DNA of 64,000 nucleotides from Candidatus Neomarinimicrobiota bacterium (lineage in GTDB: Bacteria > Fidelibacterota > Marinisomatia > Marinisomatales > TCS55): assembly GCA_018651745.1 (NCBI GenBank), contig JABIDL010000037.1, positions 50,136 through 114,135 on the forward strand, read 5' to 3'. Made by a program: the position numbers and the translations under genes. This document shows positions 10,072 to 18,264 of this stretch, piece after piece. Every line of letters begins with the position of its first letter. Position 1 is the first letter of the stretch. A model generated the notes under the pieces. The model searched no databases. It saw only the letters and a program-made list of their open reading frames with translations, and was not told the origin of the DNA.

Positions 10072-12702
10072 TTACTTCAGTAACATCATTTTTTGCACCA
10101 CACGAAATGAGCCACTAACCATTTCAACAAAATATACCCCACTGGCTTGCTTAGAACCGTTCCATTGGATCTCATGGATTCCAGGATTAAGCCACCCATC
10201 CACCAATGTTGCAACCAAACGACCGGCAATATCGTAAATGTTCAATTGTAGAGGCGAGTCATGTCTCGCCCCTACAGGAATATCAAATCGAATCGTGGTG
10301 GTTGGATTGAATGGGTTTGGAAAATTCGGATAAAGAGAGAACTGTTTTGGCTGCATGTTTGGTGTATCATTAGTTAACTGAACGTTAAATCCAAAGAAGC
10401 TCAAAATCCGCCCTGCCAAATTAATTTTTTCCTGATCATTATATATTGTTTCAAATGGAAAACCCATTAAAACCACACGTGCATTTTCCTGGCTCCCTGG
10501 GACAGGTCCGATAAACTGGGTTGCCGCAATCAATCCATTTGCATAAAGCAATGCAGATTCTGACCCTCCCATTAATGAAAAAGCATCCGGATAATTTTCA
10601 GGATACACGCCATAATTTCCATTATCATAATGAAGGGTTAGTCCATTAAAAACGGTACTTTCAGCGCCATGAACGGTATATGAATTGGCATCATCTACAT
10701 TGTAATCAGTTTTTAGATAATCATGAATGAAACTGCGATCTGAGGACGAGCCCTGTTCATCCAAATCCCAAGCTACTTCCGAACCTGAAATAAAAATCTG
10801 CCCACCTTGAGATAAATAATCTTTCACTTTATTTTGTTCAACAGCATTAAATGTTTCATGCTCCGTACTTTCATCACCCAAAAGCCAAAAAACTGCAGTA
10901 TAATTATTCAAATTAACTGAGTCCGAAATGATGGCATCATTATCTGCAGTGTCGAAAGAATATCCCCAGGGTTGGATCGCCAAACCCATCCGTTTAGAAA
11001 AATTGTGATACGGAAGTGCATAACTGCCATTCGTTCGGTCAAACCCGTCCACTATTAATATATTGCCCGATTCGCCAGATTGAAATGTGCCATAGATATC
11101 TGAAGAAAAACTTTCAGTTATACTATCATTTGCTGAAACGCTAGTTATTTTATAAAAAGCTGGAACCTCATTTTCATTGGAAAGAGTTAAATATGATTTA
11201 TCTGAGCTCATTTCATTGAGAATATTCCACAAATCTCCGCCATTTTGAGTATAAATATGAAACCCGAAAATTGATTCCGGGTCTTGAATATTCCATTGCA
11301 ATGCAATGCTATCTGTCCAAACGACTGAATGAATATCAGTTCGTGGAATTGTCGCCGGGTTGCCCTCCATGCCTACATAATATCTTGGTGTATAAGCTGT
11401 CAATTGACTCAAATTATAGGTTCGGTAGCTAACTTTCCAATCCGCTGCAGATGCCTCCACAGTTAAATAAGTCCCGTCTGTATTTCGCAAAATGACCATT
11501 CTGACATGCCCAACTTTATGGATGGCATCGCCCGGACCCAAATCGTTCCAATTGGTATAAGCGATCGTTATGCCATCGTCCATCATAGCTGTAGAATAAT
11601 GCGATGACAAATTCCAACATCGTGAAACAAAACCGGAGCAATCCACTCCAACAGCATAATCGCTAACACAATAATTCACAGAACAACTTGTTGCGTTGTC
11701 TCCTGCATATTTTCCATTACTTATTCCATTATTAAATCCGTCCAATGTATAAAACCCGCCCCATTGATAAGGCGCATGATAATTGGTACCAACTTGTATC
11801 CAGCTCGGCGTTTCTACTGTTACGCCATTTGGATCGGTAATAGGACCACCGGTAATGTTCTCTGCGACAGCATCCCAGCTATAACTCACATAAGCATCCG
11901 CCATTGCCAATGCTTCCGTCGGTGTTACTTGCGGATAAATAATAGACTCTCTATCATCTTCTTGAGGCGGTTCAGGCTCCGGGAACAGATTTGGCGATTT
12001 ATTATAATGAATCCCTTCCCATAAATAATCCGGGAATGAATAAATAGGGATATTTTCATATTCCTTCCCGTTTTGAATCCATCCATTGATGGTTACGCCA
12101 GATTCTCTTGTATTCATTATAAAAAGATTACCGGCACTGTCAATGTAAAATGGATTTTCAATGTGAGTAAAATCTACGTTTGGAATTTCAAAAATAGCGT
12201 GCGCCACTCCGTGAGAATTGTACAAGCCAATGGATCTTTTTACGTCTAATGGAATTTGTTTTGTGATGGTTTCTACGTAAATATAATGGAAACCTTCTGC
12301 ATTTTTACCAAGATAGTTTCCCGATCCAATGACGCTAGATTGAATAATCGAAAAAGAAAAATCTTTTCCTGTAATTTGGAGGGTATGATCATTATTTCTG
12401 ACAACCGTTCCTTGAGCATCTTTTTCAGGTGGTTGGAGAATTCGTGATTGTTTGAGCGGTTCGGTTTTAACAAGTTTAGTGTGTTTGAATATTTTTTGAA
12501 TTTTGGCAATAGGATCTATTATTGTAACGTCTTGACCAACTACAGAAAAGGATGTTGGCCCCATTCTAAACCCAGGTATATCCTTGATTTGAATTGTTGA
12601 ATCTTCAATCCCCCAAGGGACAAACAAGATTTCATCATAAGCATATTGGGCAATGATGGGGCTGGTGGCAACTGCCGTTATAAAAATAAGATTTTTCAAC
12701 AT
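10072..12702 (-). CDS. Exported NlpC/P60-like multidomain protein with C-terminal sorting domain
   Basis: An 876-residue exported protein. After a signal peptide (cleavage near IIAQ) and an all-beta N-terminal region, residues about 260-440 resemble an NlpC/P60 or CHAP-like cysteine peptidase: Cys355 in VGVDCSGFVSRCW and His399 in HKVGHVRMVIL. An FN3-like module follows (VVWTDSIALQWNIQDPE). Then comes a region beginning ILIVDGFDRTNGSY that resembles the Rossmann-like/golvesin-linked modules of Bacteroidetes xanthan-lyase-like proteins. The C-terminus has LYPNFPNPFNPTTTIRFDIP and YDIAGRLVATL, a sorting domain, inside which a palindromic repeat is inserted in frame. A cell-surface or secreted wall hydrolase is likely, but the substrate is unknown. 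Confidence 0.85.
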   Translation of the reverse strand: MLKNLIFITAVATSPIIAQYAYDEILFVPWGIEDSTIQIKDIPGFRMGPTSFSVVGQDVTIIDPIAKIQKIFKHTKLVKTEPLKQSRILQPPEKDAQGTVVRNNDHTLQITGKDFSFSIIQSSVIGSGNYLGKNAEGFHYIYVETITKQIPLDVKRSIGLYNSHGVAHAIFEIPNVDFTHIENPFYIDSAGNLFIMNTRESGVTINGWIQNGKEYENIPIYSFPDYLWEGIHYNKSPNLFPEPEPPQEDDRESIIYPQVTPTEALAMADAYVSYSWDAVAENITGGPITDPNGVTVETPSWIQVGTNYHAPYQWGGFYTLDGFNNGISNGKYAGDNATSCSVNYCVSDYAVGVDCSGFVSRCWNLSSHYSTAMMDDGITIAYTNWNDLGPGDAIHKVGHVRMVILRNTDGTYLTVEASAADWKVSYRTYNLSQLTAYTPRYYVGMEGNPATIPRTDIHSVVWTDSIALQWNIQDPESIFGFHIYTQNGGDLWNILNEMSSDKSYLTLSNENEVPAFYKITSVSANDSITESFSSDIYGTFQSGESGNILIVDGFDRTNGSYALPYHNFSKRMGLAIQPWGYSFDTADNDAIISDSVNLNNYTAVFWLLGDESTEHETFNAVEQNKVKDYLSQGGQIFISGSEVAWDLDEQGSSSDRSFIHDYLKTDYNVDDANSYTVHGAESTVFNGLTLHYDNGNYGVYPENYPDAFSLMGGSESALLYANGLIAATQFIGPVPGSQENARVVLMGFPFETIYNDQEKINLAGRILSFFGFNVQLTNDTPNMQPKQFSLYPNFPNPFNPTTTIRFDIPVGARHDSPLQLNIYDIAGRLVATLVDGWLNPGIHEIQWNGSKQASGVYFVEMVSGSFRVVQKMMLLK
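10247..10276. repeat. 30 bp near-perfect palindrome inserted in frame within a coding region
   Basis: The 30 bases starting tgtagaggcgagtcatg are nearly self-complementary, with only two mismatched symmetric pairs. They lie inside the sorting domain of the NlpC/P60-like protein, where they encode about VGARHDSPL between FDIP and QLNIYDIAG. In the other sorting domains of this window the corresponding FxxP-to-YDI spacing is shorter and has no such residues (compare TIPFDVSIEENVTIQIVDI). The shape, GC content and TAGGGGCGAG core resemble dispersed palindromic repeats of other bacteria. Confidence 0.7.
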
Positions 12703-12709
12703 AACAGAA

Positions 12710-13837
12710 ATGTACGAACTTTATTTGACCGAAATCCATATCATAATCATTTATTATACCTATTATTCATCTGTTTTGATTGAGGATTATTTATTAAAAT
12801 CACCTGTGCGGAATAATTTCTTAATTCTCAGTAAATATAAAGTAACTCTTGTTTTCCTTTTCTTATTTTGTTGTCTATTTGCAGAAGAAATTCCCAATCG
12901 ACTAACTCCCGGGGATACAATTATCTTCGTTGCTCCTTCTGGGGGATTAGATAATAAACGAATTTCGCGGGCAAAGCGAAGATTGGAAAAGCGTGGATAT
13001 ATTGTTTTGTATGCAGATGATTTATTGCGTTCTCATGGATATTTAGGTGGGACCGATGATCGTCGTGTAGAAGAATTTATGGACGCTTGGAAGAATCCGA
13101 ATGTAAAAGCAATTTTCCCCGGCACAGGAGGGTATGGGACAACTCGGATTTTAGATAAAATTGATTTTAATATGATCAAAGAAAATCCAAAAATCTTGGT
13201 CGGATTTAGTGACATTACCGGGCTGCATTTAGCGATTAACAAAATGGCAGAACTGATTACATTTCATACACCAAGTCCGATGTATGGTTTAGGGAGCATT
13301 GGAAACCTTTCACCGGTTTCAGATCATTATTTCTGGAAAGCTATTGAACAGGATAATCCAAATGGATACATAATCGATGTAAAACCATTTGATCTTGATG
13401 AATCCATTATCACACTTCACGGCGGGAAAGGAAGGGGAGAGCTTATTGGTGGGAATTTATCATTGATCAATACTTTAATGGGAACACCGTATGAAATTGA
13501 AACCGATGGAAAAATTCTATTTATCGAAGATGTGGGCGAAGCGCCGTATCGCATCGACAGGTATCTTTCTCAATTAAGATTAGCAGGAAAACTTGACAAT
13601 CTTAAAGGAGTTATCTTGGGGAAATTTACTAGAAGGGCAGATGAACCACCCGATGATAAAAATAGTTTTAGTATGATGGAAGTATTAGAACAATATTTTT
13701 CACATCTTGGAGTGCCGGTTCTTGCCAACTTCCCCATCGGGCATCATAAATACAATATTTCCCTACCGATAGGTATTCTGGCCGAACTTGATGCAGATAA
13801 ACAAATAATTCAAATTTTACATAATCCCACCAAATAA
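12710..13837 (+). CDS. Second LD-carboxypeptidase, S66 family, with signal sequence
   Basis: An S66 peptidase paralogous to the one at 7983-8912 and recognisable by GTGGYGTTRIL, LVGFSDITGLH (Ser nucleophile), GGNLSLINTL, LFIEDVGEAPYRIDRYL (Glu) and NFPIGHHKYNISLPIG (His). Unlike the first copy it has a hydrophobic leader, KVTLVFLFLFCCLFAEE, just before the mature enzyme, so it probably works in the periplasm. The start is uncertain. ATG 12710 lies only 8 bp from the divergent gene start, an upstream in-frame ATG at 12653 would overlap that gene, and a TTG at 12776 would give a more normal signal-peptide length. The catalytic domain is secure either way. Confidence 0.88.
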   Translation: MYELYLTEIHIIIIYYTYYSSVLIEDYLLKSPVRNNFLILSKYKVTLVFLFLFCCLFAEEIPNRLTPGDTIIFVAPSGGLDNKRISRAKRRLEKRGYIVLYADDLLRSHGYLGGTDDRRVEEFMDAWKNPNVKAIFPGTGGYGTTRILDKIDFNMIKENPKILVGFSDITGLHLAINKMAELITFHTPSPMYGLGSIGNLSPVSDHYFWKAIEQDNPNGYIIDVKPFDLDESIITLHGGKGRGELIGGNLSLINTLMGTPYEIETDGKILFIEDVGEAPYRIDRYLSQLRLAGKLDNLKGVILGKFTRRADEPPDDKNSFSMMEVLEQYFSHLGVPVLANFPIGHHKYNISLPIGILAELDADKQIIQILHNPTK

Positions 13838-13858
13838 TTCCAGGTAATTAGTAAACCA

Positions 13859-15175
13859 TTACCAAAGTAGGATCATTTTTTTTGCTTGATACTGGTCGCT
13901 TGATCGGATGCGGTATAAATATAATCCCGAACTCATCCGTTTTCCATTTTCGTCTTTTCCATCCCATTTTATTTCATAGTTAAAGCTCGGTTCATAGGTG
14001 GAATTTGTTAGTGTTTTTATGGTGCGTCCTAAAATATCTACAATTTGAATTGTTACGTTTTCTTCTATAGATACATCAAATGGAATGGTGGTGTTGAGAT
14101 TAAAAGGATTGGGATAATTTTGATGAAGTACTAAAGACCTTGGCATATCACCGAATTCAAGATATAATGAGATTTCATCTCGAAGTTCCGGGAGAAGAAC
14201 CCAAATATTATCACCCGGGCATGCTGTGTGTTGATAATCGTAATAATCTCGGTGCCCTTTAAGAATATGTGGATTTTCGTAACCATACTGTTCTGAAATC
14301 CATGCATACAATTTTGTAATTGACTCACGGGTTGGGTCGCTCATTTCATCATAGCAAAAATAGGATGTTTCAGGTGGATGATAACACCCAAGCACGCACA
14401 CTCCGATATTCCCGGTATTTGCACCAGACGTGTGCGCGCCGAGCACAGTTTCTGGTCTTGCCTGATAAATATTACCGCCCTTATCCACAACAAAATGATA
14501 ACCGATATCTGACCAACCGCGAACATCCTGATGTAATTCTTGAATGGCTTGCATTTGGACGATTCCTTCTTCGATGTTTGTTGCTGAAAACCCTGCTGCG
14601 TGGTGAAGCGTTAGTTTATCATAATAAGGCATTGAAGAATAACCAAATTGAGGTGGCTTGGCATTCCATTCTTCTCGCGATATGATGCTCGGTTTTAGGA
14701 TATGAGATATCGTAGTTTTGTGTAAAAGTTTTAAAGAATCAATTATTTCTTCCTGTTCCGGAATCAAAAACCCGGTGCTTAAAATTTGGAATTCAAAATC
14801 AGAAATTATTGTGATTTCAATGTGTTTGGATTTAGAGAATTCTATTCCTTTATACACGGCTAATAATCGATCTGAAAATGGCTCCGGATAAATAATAGCA
14901 GTTTTTTCAGATGACAAAAGATCGTTAGAATTCATAAATTTCATTTGGACGGTCAGAAATTTTGATCCCTGAAGTTTAATGAGAATTCCATTTGTACCAG
15001 GATCAATATTTTCGATTGAAATATCGAATTTTCGGTTTAGCGTTGAACCCAAACGTTGATCAAAAGTTTTGACTAATTTCACATCCACCACGTCTGCCAT
15101 GTCTAAAAATTGTCCAGACATTGAGTCAGAAAAGGCAAATAGGATTAATAGGCATTTGCTTAAGCGTAAATTCAT
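13859..15175 (-). CDS. Exported N-acetylmuramoyl-L-alanine amidase (amidase_2/PGRP) with sorting domain
   Basis: A 438-residue exported enzyme expected to cleave the amide between MurNAc and L-Ala. After a signal peptide and a beta-rich N-terminal domain, the amidase_2/PGRP domain (about residues 165-345) starts at SREEWNAKPP and shows zinc and catalytic residues in KLTLHHAAG, GYHFVVDKGGNIYQARP, and KGHRDYYDYQHTACPGD (His and Cys ligands). The C-terminus carries NYPNPFNLNTTIPFDVS and VDILGRTIKTL, a sorting domain, so the enzyme is probably displayed on the surface or released. It converges with the S66 gene after 21 bp. Surface location argues for action on foreign peptidoglycan or on shed wall, which is inference. 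Confidence 0.92.
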   Translation of the reverse strand: MNLRLSKCLLILFAFSDSMSGQFLDMADVVDVKLVKTFDQRLGSTLNRKFDISIENIDPGTNGILIKLQGSKFLTVQMKFMNSNDLLSSEKTAIIYPEPFSDRLLAVYKGIEFSKSKHIEITIISDFEFQILSTGFLIPEQEEIIDSLKLLHKTTISHILKPSIISREEWNAKPPQFGYSSMPYYDKLTLHHAAGFSATNIEEGIVQMQAIQELHQDVRGWSDIGYHFVVDKGGNIYQARPETVLGAHTSGANTGNIGVCVLGCYHPPETSYFCYDEMSDPTRESITKLYAWISEQYGYENPHILKGHRDYYDYQHTACPGDNIWVLLPELRDEISLYLEFGDMPRSLVLHQNYPNPFNLNTTIPFDVSIEENVTIQIVDILGRTIKTLTNSTYEPSFNYEIKWDGKDENGKRMSSGLYLYRIRSSDQYQAKKMILLW

Positions 15176-15224
15176 TATTCTTCCATATTAGTATAGAAAA
15201 AATATAGGCTTAAATATAGGGTAG

Positions 15225-15297
15225 TGAGCCCGGAGCGACTCGAACGCTCGGCCAACGGCTTAAAAGGCCGCTGCTCTACCAACTGAGCTACGGGCTC
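15225..15297 (-). tRNA. tRNA-Lys (anticodon UUU)
   Basis: The minus strand folds as a complete 73-nt cloverleaf: acceptor GAGCCCG pairing with CGGGCTC, D-arm GCTC/GAGC, anticodon stem GCGGC/GCCGT around loop CTTTTAA (anticodon TTT), 5-nt variable loop, and T-arm GAGCG/CGCTC around TTCGAGT. The discriminator base is A. The CCA end is not encoded. It lies upstream of the amidase gene and just downstream of queF. Confidence 0.97.
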
Positions 15298-15364
15298 TGA
15301 TTCTGGTTCCAAAATCGGGGCGAAAGTTACAGTAATTTATTCTCAGAATAGATTAAAATTTTGA

Positions 15365-15754
15365 CTATTCTAAGCCTCCTTCAATGCAGGTTGTGTCGAA
15401 TCCCCCTCTTGTATTGTAAATCGTTGTAACTTGTAATTTGTCGGTCCCTAAAGCTGATGTTAAATCAACATAAATCCGTTTGGTTACAGCTTCCTGATAA
15501 ATCCCCACATTTCGAAAACTAATAAAATAATATTTTAATGATTTTAACTCGATGCATTTCCCACCAGTTGGAAAATATTCAATAATAACATCTGCCAAGT
15601 CGGGTAGTCCACTAAATGGACACACTGCACTGAATTCACTGTTTTCAGTACAGATATACTGATCTTCGCTTTCAAAATCAAATGTTTCAAGATAATCGGG
15701 ACGGATTTGATCTTCGCTTTCAAAATCAAATGTACGCCCTTCGGGTTTAGTCAT
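15365..15754 (-). CDS. queF: NADPH-dependent 7-cyano-7-deazaguanine reductase, short type
   Basis: A 129-residue unimodular QueF, which reduces preQ0 to preQ1 with NADPH in queuosine biosynthesis. The catalytic Cys is in [17 protein letters not shown], the conserved Glu and Lys are in [22 protein letters not shown], and [13 protein letters not shown] ends the domain. It is the last gene of queC-queE-queD-queF and starts 3 bp after the queD stop. Odd point: the N-terminal TFDFESEDQ occurs twice, 16 residues apart, and the two copies are identical at the DNA level over 26 bp. The frame and active-site region are intact. Confidence 0.96.
   Translation of the reverse strand: MTKPEGRTFDFESEDQIRPDYLETFDFESEDQYICTENSEFSAVCPFSGLPDLADVIIEYFPTGGKCIELKSLKYYFISFRNVGIYQEAVTKRIYVDLTSALGTDKLQVTTIYNTRGGFDTTCIEGGLE
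15660..15733 (-). repeat. 26 bp direct repeat inside queF (period 48 bp)
   Basis: The 26 bases at 15660-15685, starting tgatcttcgctttcaaaatc on the plus strand, recur exactly at 15708-15733. The spacing is 48 bp, a multiple of three, so queF stays in frame and gains a repeated TFDFESEDQ segment at its N-terminus. Confidence 0.9.
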
Positions 15755-15757
15755 GGT

Positions 15758-16114
15758 TTATTCTCCTCGGTAAATACATCCGGTTGAACAGGTTTCTTTC
15801 ACTTCAATCCCGGATAATAATGGAAGTTTTGGTTTTAAATTATTCCAAATCCAAACTGCCAAATTTTCACTAGATGGATTTTCTAAGCCGTCAATATCAT
15901 TTAAACAGCTATGGTCAAGTTGATTTAAAATTGGGTCAAACACTTTCTTGATATCGGCAAAATCCATTACCCAGCCGGAATGTTTTTCAATAGGGCCATT
16001 AATGGAAATTCGAATTTTAAACGAATGTCCATGCATCCGCCGGCACTTATGATCTTCCGGCAAATTCGGTAAAAAATGCGCAGCCTCAAATCTGACTTCT
16101 TTATATACTTCCAT
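15758..16114 (-). CDS. queD: 6-carboxy-5,6,7,8-tetrahydropterin synthase
   Basis: A 118-residue QueD/PTPS-family enzyme converting 7,8-dihydroneopterin triphosphate to 6-carboxytetrahydropterin. The zinc histidines are in RFEAAHFLP and MHGHSFKI, the catalytic Cys is in HKCRRMHGH, and LDHSCLNDI plus the C-terminal GIEVKETCSTGCIY complete the family pattern. It sits 8 bp after queE and 3 bp before queF on the minus strand, in pathway-consistent context. Length matches the bacterial QueD norm. Confidence 0.96.
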   Translation of the reverse strand: MEVYKEVRFEAAHFLPNLPEDHKCRRMHGHSFKIRISINGPIEKHSGWVMDFADIKKVFDPILNQLDHSCLNDIDGLENPSSENLAVWIWNNLKPKLPLLSGIEVKETCSTGCIYRGE

Positions 16115-16122
16115 TTTAATCC

Positions 16123-16758
16123 TTAAGAAATGCCTATGAATTTATGAGTTTGAAGGCTCAACCGCCAATGGGGATGATTTAGGCAAAATTCTACAGCAAG
16201 ATCAATATTTTGTTCCAAGTTTGGACCGTCCATCGGTTGAATGGAAAAATATTCAAAATCTAGTTTTTCGAAATCTTTGGGATTCATATCTGCTTGAGGA
16301 AACACTATTTTTAATTCGTTTCCCCTTCTTAAAATAAATTTTGCATTGATTTTTGGGCTGACACAAATCCAGTCGATGCCAAGAGGTGGCACTAAGGTGC
16401 CGTTTGTTTCAACCGCAATGTTAAAGCCGGAATCATGAAAAGCATTCACCAATGCATCATCCATTTGCAATAATGGCTCTCCGCCGGTGCAAACGACAAA
16501 CGGTTTCGTTGATTTTTTTGTGGGCCATTTATTTTGTACAGATTTGACAAGGTCCTCAGCAGATTCAAACACGCCACCACCCGGCCCGGATGTTCCGATA
16601 AAATCTGTATCACAAAAATCGCACATTGCATCCTTTCTGTCTTTCTCATGTCCATTCCACAGATTGCAGCCAGAAAATCGGCAGAATACAGCCGTTCGAC
16701 CAGTATGAAAACCCTCTCCCTGAATTGTATAGTAAATTTCTTTAACCTTGTAACTCAT
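16123..16758 (-). CDS. queE: 7-carboxy-7-deazaguanine synthase, radical SAM
   Basis: A 211-residue radical SAM enzyme that contracts the ring of 6-carboxytetrahydropterin to 7-carboxy-7-deazaguanine. It starts with the family hallmark YYTIQGEGFHTGRTAVFCRF. The [4Fe-4S] cysteines are in FCRFSGCNLW and AMCDFCDTDF; the enlarged spacing (CNLWNGHEKDRKDAMCDFC) is the insert-containing QueE type. CTGGEPLLQ is the GGE substrate/SAM motif and VETNGT follows. The gene begins 4 bp after queC ends, consistent with one operon. Confidence 0.96.
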   Translation of the reverse strand: MSYKVKEIYYTIQGEGFHTGRTAVFCRFSGCNLWNGHEKDRKDAMCDFCDTDFIGTSGPGGGVFESAEDLVKSVQNKWPTKKSTKPFVVCTGGEPLLQMDDALVNAFHDSGFNIAVETNGTLVPPLGIDWICVSPKINAKFILRRGNELKIVFPQADMNPKDFEKLDFEYFSIQPMDGPNLEQNIDLAVEFCLNHPHWRLSLQTHKFIGIS

Positions 16759-16762
16759 CTTA

Positions 16763-17458
16763 TCAGGACTGATAGGATATTGGATCGGATAATCCGGCTT
16801 CTTTAAATCCCTTTAGGCGCAAAATGCATGCATCGCATTTTCTGCAGGACGTTCCGGATTCGTCAGGATTGTAACAGGAAAAAGTGAGCCTGTAGTCCAC
16901 GCCGAGTTTGATTCCATTTTGGATGATTTGTGCTTTTGTGAGATGGAGAAGGGGAGTGTGGATTTGTATGGATTCACTTCCTTCTACTCCAGATTTTGTT
17001 GCAAGGTTTGCCATTGTCTGAAATGCATCTATGTATTCAGGTCTGCAATCGGGATAGCCGCTATAATCCAGTGCATTGACGCCAATGAAAATGTTATAAC
17101 ATTCCAGCACTTCTGCCCAGGCGAGAGCATAAGAAAGAAAAATTGTATTGCGAGCGGGAACGTAGGTTACAGGGATGTCATTTGTTATATCATCAACCAT
17201 TTCATGTTGTGGGACTTCGATATCATCTGTTAAAGCAGATCCTCCAAAGGTAGTCAAATCTATATCAATTATTTTATGTTTCTCTATAGCGTATTTGCTT
17301 GCAATACGTTTCGCAGAAGTTATTTCAAATTTATGCCTTTGACCATAATTGAATGAAAGCGCATACACAGAATATTTGTTATTCATTGCCATTGCTAAAC
17401 AGGTGGCGGAGTCTAACCCACCACTTAAAAGGACGATTGTTTTTTTAAGGGTATTCAT
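16763..17458 (-). CDS. queC: 7-cyano-7-deazaguanine (preQ0) synthase
   Basis: A 231-residue ATP-dependent preQ0 synthase. The PP-loop is [13 protein letters not shown] near the N-terminus, followed by [33 protein letters not shown] and [20 protein letters not shown] are conserved family blocks. The C-terminal zinc site is formed by cysteines in [18 protein letters not shown]. It is the first gene of the queCEDF operon. I looked in the 67 bp upstream for a preQ1 riboswitch and see no convincing one; tRNA-Lys lies just upstream on the same strand. Confidence 0.97.
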   Translation of the reverse strand: MNTLKKTIVLLSGGLDSATCLAMAMNNKYSVYALSFNYGQRHKFEITSAKRIASKYAIEKHKIIDIDLTTFGGSALTDDIEVPQHEMVDDITNDIPVTYVPARNTIFLSYALAWAEVLECYNIFIGVNALDYSGYPDCRPEYIDAFQTMANLATKSGVEGSESIQIHTPLLHLTKAQIIQNGIKLGVDYRLTFSCYNPDESGTSCRKCDACILRLKGFKEAGLSDPISYQS

Positions 17459-17525
17459 AAAACGTAGCAGAGAAATTACATCTATACTAGAAAATCATTT
17501 GAAAAGAATATAGGGAATTCAATTG

Positions 17526-17598
17526 TGCCCGCGGAAGGATTTGAACCCTCGGCCAAGTGATTAAGAGTCACCTGCTCTACCAACTGAGCTACACGGGC
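17526..17598 (-). tRNA. tRNA-Lys (anticodon CUU)
   Basis: The minus strand gives a 73-nt cloverleaf: acceptor GCCCGTG with CGCGGGC (one G-U pair), D-arm GCTC/GAGC, anticodon stem GGTGA/TCACT around CTCTTAA (anticodon CTT), and T-stem GAGGG opposite CCTTC around TTCAAAT. Discriminator A; CCA not encoded. It is the second lysine isoacceptor, located on the opposite side of the que operon from tRNA-Lys(UUU). Confidence 0.96.
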
Positions 17599-17893
17599 TT
17601 TTTAAGGGTTTGGAAATTAGTTTGTATTAAAAAATAAACAGAACTCAAATTTTTTGTTTTTTTTATTCTTTTGCACTTGCTCCAAATGACTCCGGCTCTT
17701 ACTTTTGTTATGCCTCACTTATGCATATCATAAAGAGTTGCATAACAAAAGAGGTTGGTATTTGAAAAAAAGAAGGCTCTTGGTTGGCGTTGAGAGCCTC
17801 CAATTTGAACCAAGCCGCAGGATGCATTTCAATTTGAAACGTAGTCTGTGGCTTGATTCGTTTTTGGTTGTAAATTTATTTGTTTTTTGACAT
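17599..17893. other. Intergenic region upstream of ssrA, with an inverted repeat
   Basis: About 295 bp without a credible gene; the short frame here has no family features and runs into ssrA. The main structure is a perfect 12-bp inverted repeat, cttttgttatgc (17702-17713) and gcataacaaaag (17740-17751), with a 26-bp loop. The stretch should also contain the ssrA promoter, but I cannot assign -35/-10 boxes with confidence. Confidence 0.5.
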
Positions 17894-18256
17894 GGGGGCG
17901 ACCGGTTTCGACGGGACAGGAGTTCTTTAGAACGGCATGCAGAGGTCCCAGGGTCCTCTTAAATCAACCTGGAAATACCATAAATGCCGATTACGGCTAC
18001 ATGGCAGCAGCTTAAGTAATTAAGCAATAAAGTTGCCCGTCCTGAGTCAGTTCCGCCTGTGGGCAGGCTCAAGGGCGTCGATTACACGGGCTGGGTATGT
18101 TGAGCGCCTGATCCGACATACTGAGAATTCTTCAGGCTTCGGTTGAAATGCGTGGGTCCCTGGATCGCATTTCAGCAACACTTAACCAGGCGACTAAGCA
18201 TGTAGAAGATCTTTTGAAACTTGTTTCGGACGGGAGTTCGAATCTCCCCGCCTCCA
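17894..18256 (+). ncRNA. ssrA: tmRNA
   Basis: The 5' end GGGGGCGACCGGTTTCGACG and the 3' end GTTCGAATCTCCCCGCCTCCA are the two halves of the tRNA-Ala-like domain; GGGGGCG pairs with CGCCTCC through one G-U pair, and the discriminator is A with no encoded CCA. The mRNA-like part reads aat gcc gat tac ggc tac atg gca gca gct taa (17983-18015). This gives a proteolysis tag of (N)ADYGYMAAA; the resume codon is probably GCC at 17986, but could be one codon earlier. Complementary segments downstream (for example gcccgt with acgggc) fit the usual pseudoknots. A compact hairpin gcctg-tggg-caggc lies at 18055-18068. It rescues stalled ribosomes together with SmpB, whose gene is not in this window. Confidence 0.97.
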
Positions 18257-18264
18257 CTTCATTC

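Noticed and set aside
17459..17525. Possible preQ1 riboswitch before queC
   Set aside because: Only 67 bp, AT-rich, and I cannot find the conserved hairpin plus A-rich tail.
17702..17751. Integron attC site
   Set aside because: The arms gttatgc/gcataac are close to but do not fit the GTTRRRY/RYYYAAC core pattern, and there is no integrase or cassette array.
17705..17890. Short plus-strand frame just before ssrA
   Set aside because: Covers the inverted repeat and the presumed ssrA promoter region; no recognisable protein features or ribosome binding site.
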